A stretch of DNA of 64,000 bases from Caulobacteraceae bacterium (GTDB lineage Bacteria > Pseudomonadota > Alphaproteobacteria > Caulobacterales > Caulobacteraceae): positions 18,501 to 82,500 of the forward strand of contig JAIXZX010000006.1 of NCBI GenBank assembly GCA_027489335.1, in the 5' to 3' direction. Shown here piece by piece: positions 1 through 12,153 of this stretch (position 1 is its first letter; the number at the start of each line of letters is the position of its first letter). Made by a program: the position numbers and the translations under genes. The notes below the pieces were generated by a model. The model had not been told where the DNA came from and ran no database searches. It saw nothing but the letters and a program-made list of their open reading frames with translations.

Positions 1-510
1 GCTGGCGTGGGCCAGGGGCACCATGCCGGCCGCCGTGGCCGAGGCCGCCCCGCCCGAAGATCCGCCGGAGATGTGGTCAGGGTTCCAGGGATTGCGGCAG
101 GCGCCCAGCTGGTCGGAATTGGTCACGCCGGGAATGCCGAACTCCGGCGTGTTAGACTTGCCCAGCAGGACGACGCCCGCGGCGCGATAGCGGGCCACCA
201 GTTCGCTGTCGGCGTCATCGGCGGCCACCTGGGCGAACCGGCTGCCGGAGGTCCGCGGCCAGCCCTTCACCTGGGCGCCCAGGTCCTTGATCAGGAAGGG
301 GACGCCCTTGAAAGGGCCATCGGGCAGCTTGCCTTTGGCCGTGGCGCGGGCCTCGTCATAGGCCTTGTGGACGACGGCGTTGAGGACGCCGTTGTGCCGC
401 TCGACCCGCGCGATGGCGGCCTCGACCAGTTCGGCGGGGCTGACCTCGCCCTTGGCCACCAGGGCGGCGAGCCCCAGGCCGTCGTGTTCGGCATATTCGT
501 CGAAGGCCAT
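1..510 (-). CDS. Amidase signature family enzyme, N-terminal part (cut by window edge)
   Basis: This frame runs open from an ATG at 510 to the left edge and is missing from the ORF track because its stop lies outside the window. The 170 visible residues begin MAFDEYAEHDGLGLAALV and match amidase signature hydrolases, which cleave amides. The lysine in FLIKDL (about residue 74) fits the catalytic Lys, and HISGGSSGGAASA is the glycine/serine-rich signature holding the cis-Ser. The sequence stops just before the usual nucleophile motif (DGGGS), so the catalytic serine cannot be checked. It follows gyrB on the same strand after an 86-nt gap. The substrate cannot be predicted; a GatA role is less likely than a stand-alone amidase. 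Confidence 0.85.
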   Translation of the reverse strand, partial: MAFDEYAEHDGLGLAALVAKGEVSPAELVEAAIARVERHNGVLNAVVHKAYDEARATAKGKLPDGPFKGVPFLIKDLGAQVKGWPRTSGSRFAQVAADDADSELVARYRAAGVVLLGKSNTPEFGIPGVTNSDQLGACRNPWNPDHISGGSSGGAASATAAGMVPLAHAS

Positions 511-596
511 GGCCCAACTCCCTGCCGGTTTCCGGCTCTCGTTTCCTCTGAGCCGAAGAGTTGAGGAGTTGGGGCGGCCTGTCCAGGCCTGTGGGG

Positions 597-4188
<3,592 letters not shown>

Positions 4189-4309
4189 GGAGGGCTCATA
4201 GCCGGTTTGGCGGCCAGACGCGAAATCTCGGGCGTCCAGAGACATAATGACATAAGGATATCTTTATACGTTCCTTGACGGGGGTTTGCAGATGGGCCTA
4301 GATGTCAGG

Positions 4310-4505
4310 GTCGCGGTTCTGCGGGCTTTCGGGCCCGGAGCTAAGAGGGAATCCGGTGAGGGCCTAGCCATGCGCCCGACTCCGGAGCTGTCCCCGCAAC
4401 TGTAAGCGGCGAGCGGCTGTCGATCGTGTCACTGACGGAAACCCCGTCGGGAAGGCCAGGCAGCCGCTTCGACCCGCGAGCCAGGAGACCTGCCGCGTCA
4501 GATAA
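4310..4505 (+). promoter_or_regulatory. Cobalamin (B12) riboswitch upstream of metE
   Basis: The leader contains the conserved blocks of the adenosylcobalamin aptamer in order: GGAGCTAAGAGGGAATCCGG, CCCCGCAACTGTAAGCGG (B12-box region), CACTG, CGGGAAGG and GAGCCAGGAGACCTGCC. An imperfect GC-rich hairpin just downstream (about 4522-4555) is a possible expression platform. Because the switch precedes a B12-independent methionine synthase, cobalamin should lower metE expression when the B12-dependent enzyme MetH can work. Mechanism (termination or translation block) cannot be told from the sequence alone. Confidence 0.95.
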
Positions 4506-4636
4506 CGTCCTCGGGCGGGGGGTCCCGGCGGGTCGCATCGTGCGCACGCCCGGACTCCCGTCTCGCGGCGACCCTGCGCCCGTAAGCGCCTGCCGCAAAG
4601 CCTCCGTCCTGTCCCTGACCTGAACGGGAGGCCGCC

Positions 4637-4708
4637 ATGGCGCCTTCGCCAGAGCCGAAGCTGATCCCGCCCCCGCATCGAATGCGATGGGGCCGTCGGC
4701 GCCCTTAA
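4637..4708 (+). CDS. Possible 23-codon leader ORF between riboswitch and metE
   Basis: A short ORF, MAPSPEPKLIPPPHRMRWGR followed by RRP and a stop, begins at an ATG with GGGAGG 7 nt upstream and ends 81 nt before metE. It lies after the cobalamin aptamer in the metE mRNA. It has a Pro- and Arg-rich sequence, which could slow ribosomes, but the ORF is short enough to be chance. No similar leader peptide is known to me. Treat it as a candidate only. Confidence 0.25.
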   Translation: MAPSPEPKLIPPPHRMRWGRRRP

Positions 4709-4789
4709 GCCGCCGGCCCGTCCCACAGCCACTGCAACATCAAAACCTCACATCCCGCCTGCGCGCCCTGCGCCGGCGAAGGAGATCCC

Positions 4790-7129
4790 ATGCCCGCCGC
4801 TCAACCCGTCCTCGTCGCCAATCTCGGCTTTCCCCGCATCGGCCCCCGCCGCCAGCTCAAGACCGCCCTCGAGCGTTTCTGGTCCGGCCGCCTCGATCAG
4901 GCCGGCCTTCTCCAGATCGCCGCCGACCTCCGCCGCGAGGGCTGGACCCGCCAGGCCGAACTGGGGGTCGACATTCTGCCCAGCAACGATTTCTCGCTCT
5001 ACGATCAGGTGCTCGACGCCACCCTGATGGTCGGGGCCGTCCCGCCGCGCTTCGCCGGCGCCCAGGGGCTGGAGCTCTATTTCGCCATGGCCCGCGGCGC
5101 CCGGTCGGGCGAGCAGGAGACCGGCTGCTGCGGCCAGGACGCCGTGGCCTGCGAAATGACCAAGTGGTTCGACACCAACTATCACTACCTCGCCCCCGAG
5201 GTGGCCGCCGGCCAGACCTTCGCGCTGGCCTCCACCAAGCCGGTGGATGAGTTCCTTGAGGCCCGCGCCCAGGGCCATCACACCCGACCGGTGCTGATCG
5301 GGCCGGTCACCTGGCTGAAGCTGGCCAAGGCTAAGGACGGCTCCGACCCCCGTGACCTGCTGGACGCGTTGCTGCCCGTCTACGGGGAGATCCTGCGTCG
5401 GCTGGCGGCGGTGGGCGCCGACTGGGTGCAGATGGACGAGCCGGCCCTGGCGCTGGATCTCGACGACACTGACCGCGCCGCCTTCGCCTGCGCCTATGAG
5501 CGCCTCGCCCTGGCCGCGCCGGGGTTGAAGCTGATGCTGACCCCCTATTTCGCCGCCCTGGACGACAATCTCGACCTGGCCCTGTCACTGCCCGTGGCGG
5601 GTCTGCATCTCGACCTGGTCCGCGGACCCGGCGACCTGGATTCCACCCTGGCCAAGGCCCGCCCCGATCTTGTCCTGTCGCTAGGCGTGGTGGACGGGCG
5701 CAATATCTGGCGGGCCGACCTCACAGCCCTTCTGGACCGACTGGAGCCGGTGGTCGCCAGCGGCCGGAGCGTCTTGCTCGCGCCGTCCTGCTCTCTGCTG
5801 CACGCCCCCCTCGACCTGACCGCCGAGACCAGGCTCGATCCTGAGGTGGCCAGCTGGCTGGCCTTTGGCGTGCAGAAGCTGGAGGAACTGGCCCTCCTCG
5901 CCCGCGCCCTGAACGAGGGGCGTGCAAGCGTCGCCGACGCCCTGGCCGCTTCCGACGCCGCCCACGCCGCCCGCCGGGCCTCGCCCAAGGTGCGCGACGG
6001 AGCGGTCCAGGCCCAGATGGCGGCGGTGACGCCGCAGATGGCCGACCGGGCCGCGCCGGTGGCCGAGCGCCTGGCCCTGCAGGCCAAGGCGCTCAACCTG
6101 CCGGCCTATCCCACCACCACCATCGGCTCCTTCCCCCAGACCCAGGCGGTGCGCAAGGCCCGGGCCGACGAGGCCAGGGGGCGACTGGAGCCGGGCGCCT
6201 ACCAGGCCTTTCTGGAGGACGAGACGCGCATGGCGATCCGCTGGCAGGAGAGCGCAGGCCTCGACGTGCTGGTGCATGGGGAGTTCGAGCGAAACGACAT
6301 GGTGCAGTATTTCGGCGAGCAGCTGTCGGGCTTCGCCTTCACCGAACATGCCTGGGTGCAGTCCTATGGCTCACGCTGCGTGCGCCCGCCGATCATCTAT
6401 GGGGATGTCGCCAGACCCCGTCCGATGACCGTCGAGTGGTGGAGCTACGCCCAGTCCCTTACCGTGCGGCCGGTGAAGGGCATGCTGACCGGGCCGGTGA
6501 CCATCCTGCAGTGGTCCTTCGTGCGCGACGACATTCCCCGCCAGGAGACCTGCCGGCAGATCGCGCTGGCCATCCGCGACGAGGTGGCCGACCTGGAGGC
6601 GGCCGGGGCGGTGATCATCCAGATCGACGAGGCGGCCCTGCGCGAGGGCTTGCCGCTTCGCCGGGCGGCGCAGGCTGAGCATCTGGCCTGGACGGTGGAC
6701 TGTTTCCGGCTCAGCGCGGCGGTGGCGGCGCCTGCGACCCAGGTCCACACCCACATGTGCTATTCGGAGTTCAACGAGATCATCGGCGCCATCGGCCAGA
6801 TGGACGCCGACGTCATCTCGATCGAGACCGCGCGCTCGCAAATGGAGCTGCTGGAGGCCTTTGCGGACTATCGCTACCCGGCCCAGATCGGCCCGGGCCT
6901 CTATGATATCCATTCGCCCCGCGTGCCGTCCGTGGGCGAGATGGCCGACCTGCTGCGCCTGGCGGGCCAGCGCCTGTCGCCTGATCAGCTATGGGTCAAT
7001 CCCGACTGCGGCCTGAAGACCCGCGGCTGGGCCGAGGTGAAGCCCGCCGTGGCCGCCATGGTGGAGGCCGCTCGCCGCCTGCGCGCCGAGGTGAGTCTCG
7101 ACGTGGCCCGCAAACCGGCGGGTCAGTAA
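4790..7129 (+). CDS. metE: Cobalamin-independent methionine synthase
   Basis: MetE transfers the methyl group of 5-methyltetrahydropteroyl-triglutamate to homocysteine to form methionine. The 779-aa protein has the two homologous barrels typical of the family. The C-terminal half carries zinc ligands in VHTHMCYSEFNEI and NPDCGLKTRGWAEV, and the folate-binding start TTTIGSFPQT. The ATG at 4790 has AAGGAG 6-7 nt upstream. A cobalamin riboswitch lies in its leader, so it is expected to be off when B12 is present. The organism therefore probably also has a B12-dependent MetH elsewhere (inference). Confidence 0.98.
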   Translation: MPAAQPVLVANLGFPRIGPRRQLKTALERFWSGRLDQAGLLQIAADLRREGWTRQAELGVDILPSNDFSLYDQVLDATLMVGAVPPRFAGAQGLELYFAMARGARSGEQETGCCGQDAVACEMTKWFDTNYHYLAPEVAAGQTFALASTKPVDEFLEARAQGHHTRPVLIGPVTWLKLAKAKDGSDPRDLLDALLPVYGEILRRLAAVGADWVQMDEPALALDLDDTDRAAFACAYERLALAAPGLKLMLTPYFAALDDNLDLALSLPVAGLHLDLVRGPGDLDSTLAKARPDLVLSLGVVDGRNIWRADLTALLDRLEPVVASGRSVLLAPSCSLLHAPLDLTAETRLDPEVASWLAFGVQKLEELALLARALNEGRASVADALAASDAAHAARRASPKVRDGAVQAQMAAVTPQMADRAAPVAERLALQAKALNLPAYPTTTIGSFPQTQAVRKARADEARGRLEPGAYQAFLEDETRMAIRWQESAGLDVLVHGEFERNDMVQYFGEQLSGFAFTEHAWVQSYGSRCVRPPIIYGDVARPRPMTVEWWSYAQSLTVRPVKGMLTGPVTILQWSFVRDDIPRQETCRQIALAIRDEVADLEAAGAVIIQIDEAALREGLPLRRAAQAEHLAWTVDCFRLSAAVAAPATQVHTHMCYSEFNEIIGAIGQMDADVISIETARSQMELLEAFADYRYPAQIGPGLYDIHSPRVPSVGEMADLLRLAGQRLSPDQLWVNPDCGLKTRGWAEVKPAVAAMVEAARRLRAEVSLDVARKPAGQ

Positions 7130-7175
7130 CGGGCGCCGCCTTGCGGCGGGGGCCGGGCTTGGATAGCGGTGCGTC

Positions 7176-7814
7176 ATGACCCGTGACGCCCCCCTGTTCG
7201 AGCCGCCGCCGCCGCAGGGCCGGGCTGACGGCGGCGCGGTGGCCGGGGTCCTGGCCGCCCATGGGGCGAGCCGGTTCGTGGGCTGGGACCTCGGCGAGGC
7301 CGATCTTTCCGGGCTGGACCTGGCGGGCTGCGCCTTTGTCCGCTGCCGGGCCGGCCTGGCGCGTTTCGCCAACGCCGACCTCACCGAGGCCCGCTTTGAG
7401 GCTTGCGATCTCAACAACACGACATGGCGCGGGGCGCGGCTGGCGGCGGCGCACCTGGCCGACTGCAAGCTGACCGGAGCGCAGTTTCAGGAGGTCAGCG
7501 CCCTGGGCCTCACCTTCGCCCGCTGCCTGCTGGTCAATGCGCACCTGCGGGGCGTGAGTTTCCGCAAGGCCGAGCTTGAGGCGCTGAACCTGCAGGGCGC
7601 CGATCTGGCCGGCTGCGATTTCCGCGACGCGGTGCTGATCGACTGCAATCTGCGCGACGCCCACCTGGCCGAGGCGCGGTTCGAGGGCGCCGATCTGCGC
7701 GGCGCCGACCTGGGAGAGCTGCGGTTGTCGGACGCCAGCCGGTTCCGGGGCGCCTTCATCTCCAAGGCTCAGGCGGCCCAGCTCCTGATCGGGCTGGGCC
7801 TGAAGGTGGTCTGA
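7176..7814 (+). CDS. Pentapeptide repeat protein, Qnr-like
   Basis: The 212-aa protein consists largely of A(D/N)LXX pentapeptide units (for example DLSGLDLAGCAF, ANADLTEARFEACDL, FEGADLRGADLG), which fold as a right-handed quadrilateral beta-helix. The break in the middle (EVSALGLTFARC) and the end FISKAQAAQLLIGLGLKVV resemble Qnr proteins, which end in a dimerising helix of the form QASLLMERLGI. Qnr and MfpA proteins mimic DNA and protect gyrase. The gene lies between metE and dnaN and about 4 kb from gyrB, which fits such a role, but gyrase binding is inference. The start ATG is 47 nt after metE, without a strong ribosome site. Confidence 0.85.
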   Translation: MTRDAPLFEPPPPQGRADGGAVAGVLAAHGASRFVGWDLGEADLSGLDLAGCAFVRCRAGLARFANADLTEARFEACDLNNTTWRGARLAAAHLADCKLTGAQFQEVSALGLTFARCLLVNAHLRGVSFRKAELEALNLQGADLAGCDFRDAVLIDCNLRDAHLAEARFEGADLRGADLGELRLSDASRFRGAFISKAQAAQLLIGLGLKVV

Positions 7815-7830
7815 GCGGGTCTAGACCCGC
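7815..7830. terminator. Perfect palindrome between convergent genes
   Basis: GCGGGTCTAGACCCGC is a 16-bp perfect palindrome directly after the pentapeptide gene stop. It contains the TAG stop codon of dnaN on the other strand. Its place between two convergent genes suggests a two-way transcription stop or mRNA 3' end, although there is no T-tract. Confidence 0.4.
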
Positions 7831-8939
7831 AGGGGCATCAGCACGTACTGGACGTCGCTGTCGGCCGGATCGAGCACCAGGGCCGGATCATTGGGCCCGC
7901 CGAAGCGGAACTCGGCTTCCGGCGCGGTGATCTGGTCGGTGACATCCAGGATGTAGCGGGCGTTGAAGGACAGCTCGAAGGCCTCGCCGGAATAGTCGGC
8001 CTCGATCTCTTCCACCGCCTGACCGGCCTCCATGTTGCGGACGGTCAGGATGATGCGGCCGGGCTCGATGGCCATGCGCACCGAACGGCTCTTCTCCGCG
8101 GAGATGGTGGCCACCCGGTCGACGGCCTTGGCGAACAGCTTGTTGTCCACCCGCAGGATGCGGTCGTTGTCCTTGGGGATCACCCGGCCATAGTCGGGGA
8201 AGGAGCCGTCGATCACCTTGGAGGTCAGGGCGGTGGCGCCCAGTTCGAAGCGCACCTTTTGGGGCGAAAGCTGCAGGTCGATCTGTTCGCCGGCGTCGTC
8301 CAGCAGGCGCCGCGCCTCGCCGATGGTCTTGCGCGGCACGATGACGCCAGGCGCGCCCACAGAGCCTTCCGGGGCGGGCATTTCAGCGAGCGCCAGGCGG
8401 TGGCCGTCGGTGGCCACGGCGCGCAGCTTCTGGACGCCGCCGTCATTGACCACGTGCAGATAGAGGCCGTTGAGATAGTAGCGCGTCTCCTCGGTGGAGA
8501 TGGCGAAACGGGTCTTGTCGATCAGGCGGATGAGCTCGTTCACATCCACCCCGATGCGACCCGACAGGCCCTCGGCCGACATGACCGGAAAGTCCCCGGC
8601 CGGCAGGACCGGCAGGTTGAAGCGCGAGCGGCCGGCCTGGACCGTCAGGCGGGGGTCCTCGCCGGTGAAGCTCAGGGAGACGTCGGCGCCCTCGGGCAGC
8701 TTGCGGACGATCTCATAGAGGGTGTGGGCCGGCGCGGTGATCTGGCCAGGCTGATCGACCTGGGCCAGGGCCTCGTCAGTGATCTCGAGGTCGAGGTCCG
8801 TGGCCGAGAAGCTCAGGCGCTCACCCTCGGCCGAGAGCAGCACATTGGACAGGATCGGGATCGTGTTGCGCCGCTCGACCGCGCTCTGCACATGACCCAG
8901 CGCCTTGAGGAGCGCCGCCCGTTCGATCGTCAGCTTCAT
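7821..8939 (-). CDS. dnaN: DNA polymerase III beta sliding clamp
   Basis: DnaN forms the ring-shaped clamp that holds DNA polymerase III and other enzymes on DNA. The 372-aa length is standard. It begins MKLTIERAALLKALGHVQSAVERRNTIPIL and ends YVLMPLRV, where the MPLR (MPMR-type) C-terminus is the family hallmark next to the protein-binding pocket. GGGAGG lies upstream of the ATG at 8939. Its stop codon is inside the palindrome shared with the convergent pentapeptide gene. dnaN, recF and gyrB are close together but separated here by metE. Confidence 0.98.
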   Translation of the reverse strand: MKLTIERAALLKALGHVQSAVERRNTIPILSNVLLSAEGERLSFSATDLDLEITDEALAQVDQPGQITAPAHTLYEIVRKLPEGADVSLSFTGEDPRLTVQAGRSRFNLPVLPAGDFPVMSAEGLSGRIGVDVNELIRLIDKTRFAISTEETRYYLNGLYLHVVNDGGVQKLRAVATDGHRLALAEMPAPEGSVGAPGVIVPRKTIGEARRLLDDAGEQIDLQLSPQKVRFELGATALTSKVIDGSFPDYGRVIPKDNDRILRVDNKLFAKAVDRVATISAEKSRSVRMAIEPGRIILTVRNMEAGQAVEEIEADYSGEAFELSFNARYILDVTDQITAPEAEFRFGGPNDPALVLDPADSDVQYVLMPLRV

Positions 8940-9068
8940 GATTCCGTCCGAACCTCCCTGCGCCGCCGAGACGATTCGCCGGCGCCCCCCGGGTGGAGGG
9001 GACTTGGGACTTTACTCATTTGCCCGGCCTGGGAAAGCCCTGGCCGGGCCGAACAGAGCGGTTCTGTC

Positions 9069-9689
9069 TCAGGCCTTGGTGTCCACCGACCCGCCGGCCT
9101 CCTCGGCCTCGCTCGCCGCATAGGGATTGGCCCCGGTGCTTTCAGCCGGCGTGGGCGCCAGATCGGCGCCCGAGCCCTTGGCGGCGACCACCACCATGGC
9201 CGGCCGCACGATGCGGCCGAACAGCTCATAGCCGGTCTGAAGGGTCTGCAGGACGCCGCCCGCGGCCACGTCAGGCGCCGGCTGCTCCATCATGGCCTGG
9301 TGCTTGTGGGGGTCGAACTTCTCGCCCCGCGGCGGCTCGATCTTCTTCAGGCCGTTGCTCTCGAAGGCCGTCTGCAGAGCCTTTTCGGTCATCTCGACGC
9401 CGAGCACGAAGTTCTTCACCGCCGGGTCGTCCAGATCGGACGGCGCGGCCGCGGTGGCGCGGGACAGGTTGTCGGCGGCGCCCAGCAGGTCGCGGGCGAA
9501 TTTCTGGATGGCGTAGACCCGGGCGTCATTGGCCTCGCGCTCGGCCCGGCGCTTGGTGTTCTCGGCCTCGGCGGCGAACCGCAGGACCTGTTCCTTCAGC
9601 GAGGCGTTCTCGGCCTTCAGGGCCTCCATCATCTCGATGGCGGCGTCGGCGACGGCCTCGGTCTCAGCCGGCGTGTGATCGTCGGACAT
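9069..9689 (-). CDS. grpE: Nucleotide exchange factor GrpE
   Basis: GrpE releases ADP from DnaK in the Hsp70 chaperone cycle. The 206-aa protein has an acidic N-terminus, a long coiled-coil start (ALKAENASLKEQVLRFAAEAENTKRRAERE) and the GrpE beta-domain signature around GVEMTEKALQTAFESNGLKKI through GYELFGRIVRPAMVVVA. It starts 11 nt after the hrcA stop, so the two form one operon. dnaK and dnaJ are not in this window. Confidence 0.97.
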   Translation of the reverse strand: MSDDHTPAETEAVADAAIEMMEALKAENASLKEQVLRFAAEAENTKRRAEREANDARVYAIQKFARDLLGAADNLSRATAAAPSDLDDPAVKNFVLGVEMTEKALQTAFESNGLKKIEPPRGEKFDPHKHQAMMEQPAPDVAAGGVLQTLQTGYELFGRIVRPAMVVVAAKGSGADLAPTPAESTGANPYAASEAEEAGGSVDTKA

Positions 9690-9700
9690 TCTCTACTTCC

Positions 9701-10768
9701 TTACGCATTCATCACCTGGCCCAGCACCTTGGCGGTGTAATCCACCAACGGGATGATCCGGGCATAGTTCAGGCGAGTTGGGCCGATCACCCCGATCGCG
9801 CCCAGAACCTTCTGACGCCCCGTCATATAGGGCGCGGCGATCACGGAGGAACCCGAAAGCGAAAACAGGCGCGTTTCGGCGCCGATGAAGATGCGCACCC
9901 CTTGCGCCTCACGCACCCCGTCCAGCAGGCCGATCATCTGTTCCTTCTGTTCGAGATCGTCGAACAGCATGCGCACCCGCTCCAGGTCCTCAAGGGCGTC
10001 GCGGTCGCCCAGCAGGTTGGCCCGGCCCCGGACGATCAGGGCCCGGTTGGCGCCGTCGCCGCCGCCCCAGGCGGCCAGACCGTCCTCCACCAGGCGGGCG
10101 GCCTTGTCGTCCAGCTCCCGGCGGGCGCGGTCGAGGTCCTGGCTGATCTCGCTGCGGGCGTCGTCCAGGGTCTTTCCCCGGGCCCGCGTATTGAGGAAGT
10201 TCGAGGCCTCCTGCAGGGAGGATGGCGTGACCCCGGGGCCGAGCGCCATGAGCCGGTTTTCCACCGTGCCGTCTTCGAACACCATGATGGCCAGGGCCTG
10301 GTCGCCGCCCAGGGCCACGAACTCCACATGCTTGACCTCGGCGTCACGCACCGGCGTCACCACGACGCCTGCCCCCCCGGCCAGGCCCGACAGCAGGGAC
10401 GAGGCCTCGTTGAGAGCCTCCTCGAAGCTGCGGCCCTGGACCCGCAGGCGGGTTTCGATCAGGCGGCGCTCATCCTCGCCCACATCGCCGACCTCCAGCA
10501 GGCCGTCCACGAAGAGGCGCAGGCCCGCATGGGTGGGCAGGCGCCCGGCGCTGGAATGGGGCGCGCCCAGGAGACCCAGCTGGGTCAGGTCCTGCATGGT
10601 GTTGCGGATCGAGGCCGGCGACAGGGAGACGCCGCCCCGGGACAGGGTTCGTGAGCCGACGGGGTCGCCGGTGTCGAGATAGCTCTCGACGATGCGGCGG
10701 AAGATGTCGCGCGCCCGCTCGTCCAGTTCGGCGAGCGAGGGCCCGCGGGAGAGCAGTGGTGTGTTCAC
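9701..10768 (-). CDS. hrcA: Heat-inducible transcription repressor HrcA
   Basis: HrcA represses class I heat-shock genes (groESL and others) by binding CIRCE operators. The 355-aa protein has an N-terminal winged-helix region ([27 protein letters not shown], then [16 protein letters not shown]) and the HrcA core domain that ends [21 protein letters not shown]. The start is a GTG at 10768 (MNTPLL). I looked for a CIRCE inverted repeat between hrcA and rph and saw none, so autoregulation through CIRCE is not supported here. It is divergent from rph and cotranscribed with grpE. Confidence 0.96.
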   Translation of the reverse strand: MNTPLLSRGPSLAELDERARDIFRRIVESYLDTGDPVGSRTLSRGGVSLSPASIRNTMQDLTQLGLLGAPHSSAGRLPTHAGLRLFVDGLLEVGDVGEDERRLIETRLRVQGRSFEEALNEASSLLSGLAGGAGVVVTPVRDAEVKHVEFVALGGDQALAIMVFEDGTVENRLMALGPGVTPSSLQEASNFLNTRARGKTLDDARSEISQDLDRARRELDDKAARLVEDGLAAWGGGDGANRALIVRGRANLLGDRDALEDLERVRMLFDDLEQKEQMIGLLDGVREAQGVRIFIGAETRLFSLSGSSVIAAPYMTGRQKVLGAIGVIGPTRLNYARIIPLVDYTAKVLGQVMNA

Positions 10769-10919
10769 GTTCTGGCGGCCGGAGCCTTCACCTGTTGCGG
10801 GGGCCCATGGACGGGCGGTTCAAGTTTTAGGATAAGCGCGCGCCACGACCGTGCAAGTGACGCGGCGCCCTGGCGTTCTTGTTATCACGCCGCTCACGAC
10901 CTCAGGAAAGGTTCTCGCC

Positions 10920-11684
10920 ATGCGCCCCTCCCAACGCGCCCCCGACATGCTGCGCGCCGTCACCCTGGAGACCGGGGTCAACCGCTATGCCGAAGGCTCC
11001 TGCCTGGTCAGCTTCGGTCACACCAAGGTGCTCGTCACCGCCAGCCTGGAGGAGGGCGTGCCGCCCTTTCTGCGCGGGAAGGGCCAGGGCTGGGTGACCG
11101 CCGAATACGGCATGCTGCCCCGGGCCACCCACACCCGCGGCCGCCGTGAGGCCGCTCAGGGCAAGCAGTCGGGCCGCACCCAGGAAATTCAGCGTCTGAT
11201 CGGTCGCTCGCTTCGGGCCGTCACCGATATGAAGGCGCTGGGCGAGCGCCAGATCTCCCTCGACTGCGACGTGATCCAGGCTGATGGCGGCACCCGCACG
11301 GCCTCGATCACCGGCGCCTGGGTCGCGCTGCGTCTGGCCACCCGCTATCTGATGGATGAAGGCGTGCTCACCGCCGATCCGATCCTCGACCAGGTGGCGG
11401 CCGTCAGCTGCGGCGTCCATCAGGACACCCCGGTGCTGGACCTGGACTATGAGGAAGACTCCGACGCCGAGGCCGACGCCAACTTCGTGCTCACCGGGGC
11501 CGGCGACATCGTCGAGATCCAGGCCACTGGAGAAAAGCGCGGCTTCACCCAGGGCGAGTTCGACGCCCTGTTCGGCCTGGCCCGCAAGGGCATGGACGAG
11601 CTCTTCGCCCTGCAGCTGGCCGCCGTCGCCCGCTCGAAGGGGGCCGCGCTGGATCGCCAGCCAGCCCGTCTCCCTCGGGCTTGA
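10920..11684 (+). CDS. rph: Ribonuclease PH
   Basis: RNase PH trims the 3' ends of tRNA precursors by phosphorolysis. I start it at the ATG at 10920 ([19 protein letters not shown]) behind AGGAAAGG; the longer ORF adds an N-terminus foreign to the family. Recognisable blocks include [43 protein letters not shown] and [20 protein letters not shown]. At 254 aa it is about 15 residues longer than usual. The extra tail ([11 protein letters not shown]) is read from a palindromic repeat whose loop supplies the TGA stop, so the tail looks like a by-product of repeat insertion. Confidence 0.96.
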   Translation: MRPSQRAPDMLRAVTLETGVNRYAEGSCLVSFGHTKVLVTASLEEGVPPFLRGKGQGWVTAEYGMLPRATHTRGRREAAQGKQSGRTQEIQRLIGRSLRAVTDMKALGERQISLDCDVIQADGGTRTASITGAWVALRLATRYLMDEGVLTADPILDQVAAVSCGVHQDTPVLDLDYEEDSDAEADANFVLTGAGDIVEIQATGEKRGFTQGEFDALFGLARKGMDELFALQLAAVARSKGAALDRQPARLPRA

Positions 11685-11750
11685 CCCGAGGGTCCATGCG
11701 CACTGGGGCCATCCCCCGTGTTCATGGATGGTCGGGTCAAGCCCGACCAT
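11672..11750. repeat. Palindromic intergenic repeat unit downstream of rph
   Basis: Two hairpins lie close together. The first has arms CCCTCGGG and CCCGAGGG around 5 nt (11672-11692), and the second has arms ATGGTCGGG and CCCGACCAT around tcaag (11728-11750). Both loops contain the related core cttga or tcaag. The minus-strand translation gives the GLDPTIH-type peptide often seen in false ORFs of alphaproteobacteria, which marks this as a dispersed repeat of REP type. It may also act as the rph transcription terminator. Only one copy is clear in this window. Confidence 0.7.
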
Positions 11751-11897
11751 GACGGCGGGAGGTGAGCTCAACGCTCGGCTGGCGTGCTCATCGCAAGGTG
11801 AGGCGCGCAGCAAAAGCAAAACGGCCGGGTGCGAGGTCCGCATCCGGCCGTTCTGATATCTCAAACCTCAGGCTGAGGCCGAAAGGGCGTTGAACCC

Positions 11898-12005
11898 TTA
11901 GAGGCCGATCAGCAGGTCGCGCTGGGCCGAGGGCGGCATGCGGGCCAGTTCATTGGCCAGCGGAGCCATCCAGCGGGTCAGGAAGCGTTCGATCGCTGCA
12001 AACAT
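11898..12005 (-). CDS. Small 35-aa hypothetical protein
   Basis: This ORF is too short for the track. It reads MFAAIERFLTRWMAPLANEL then ARMPPSAQRDLLIGL and stops at 11898. AAGGGG lies about 7 nt upstream of the ATG, and a strong dyad (12018-12045) sits just before that, as expected for a regulated promoter. The peptide is an amphipathic helix-like sequence with no export signal. The ending RDLLIGL loosely recalls the short DUF1127 proteins (LRDIGL), but the match is too weak to name. Confidence 0.5.
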   Translation of the reverse strand: MFAAIERFLTRWMAPLANELARMPPSAQRDLLIGL

Positions 12006-12017
12006 GTTCTGCCCCTT

Positions 12018-12045
12018 TGTGCAGTGCAAAATGTTGCATTGCACA
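12018..12045. promoter_or_regulatory. TGC/GCA-rich inverted repeat, likely operator
   Basis: Arms TGTGCAGTGCAA and TTGCATTGCACA face each other across AATG with a single mismatch. The dyad lies 13 nt upstream of the 35-aa ORF on the minus strand. TGC/GCA-rich dyads of this kind are bound by PhaR-type regulators of polyhydroxyalkanoate granule genes in alphaproteobacteria. Assigning PhaR is only a guess. Confidence 0.5.
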
Positions 12046-12111
12046 TAGGCCTGGGGTCCGCCCCCTGCAACGGTGCGCCGGAAAAAACTGACAGTTGCGC
12101 CGCAAGATCAC

Positions 12112-12141
12112 GCTCATGTGTTGTCGCGTTGCAACATGAGC
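12112..12141 (-). terminator. Hairpin downstream of the XRE/DUF2975 operon
   Basis: GCTCATGT(g)TTG pairs with CAACATGAGC with one bulged base around an 8-nt loop. It lies 12 nt past the stop of the XRE gene on the minus strand. There is no T-tract, so it is a weak intrinsic terminator at best. Confidence 0.4.
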
Positions 12142-12153
12142 GGGCGGCGGCCG

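Noticed and set aside
9946-9960. GTTC-N5-GTTC inside hrcA as a LexA box
   Set aside because: The spacer is 5 instead of 7 and the site is within coding sequence.
10769-10919. CIRCE element expected upstream of hrcA
   Set aside because: No TTAGCACTC-N9-GAGTGCTAA-like repeat was found; a sigma-32-like CTTGAA lacks a -10 partner at a proper distance.
10902-11864. 320-codon minus-strand ORF with GLDPTIH peptide
   Set aside because: It is antisense to rph and reads the palindromic repeat, whose translation gives this false peptide in many alphaproteobacteria.
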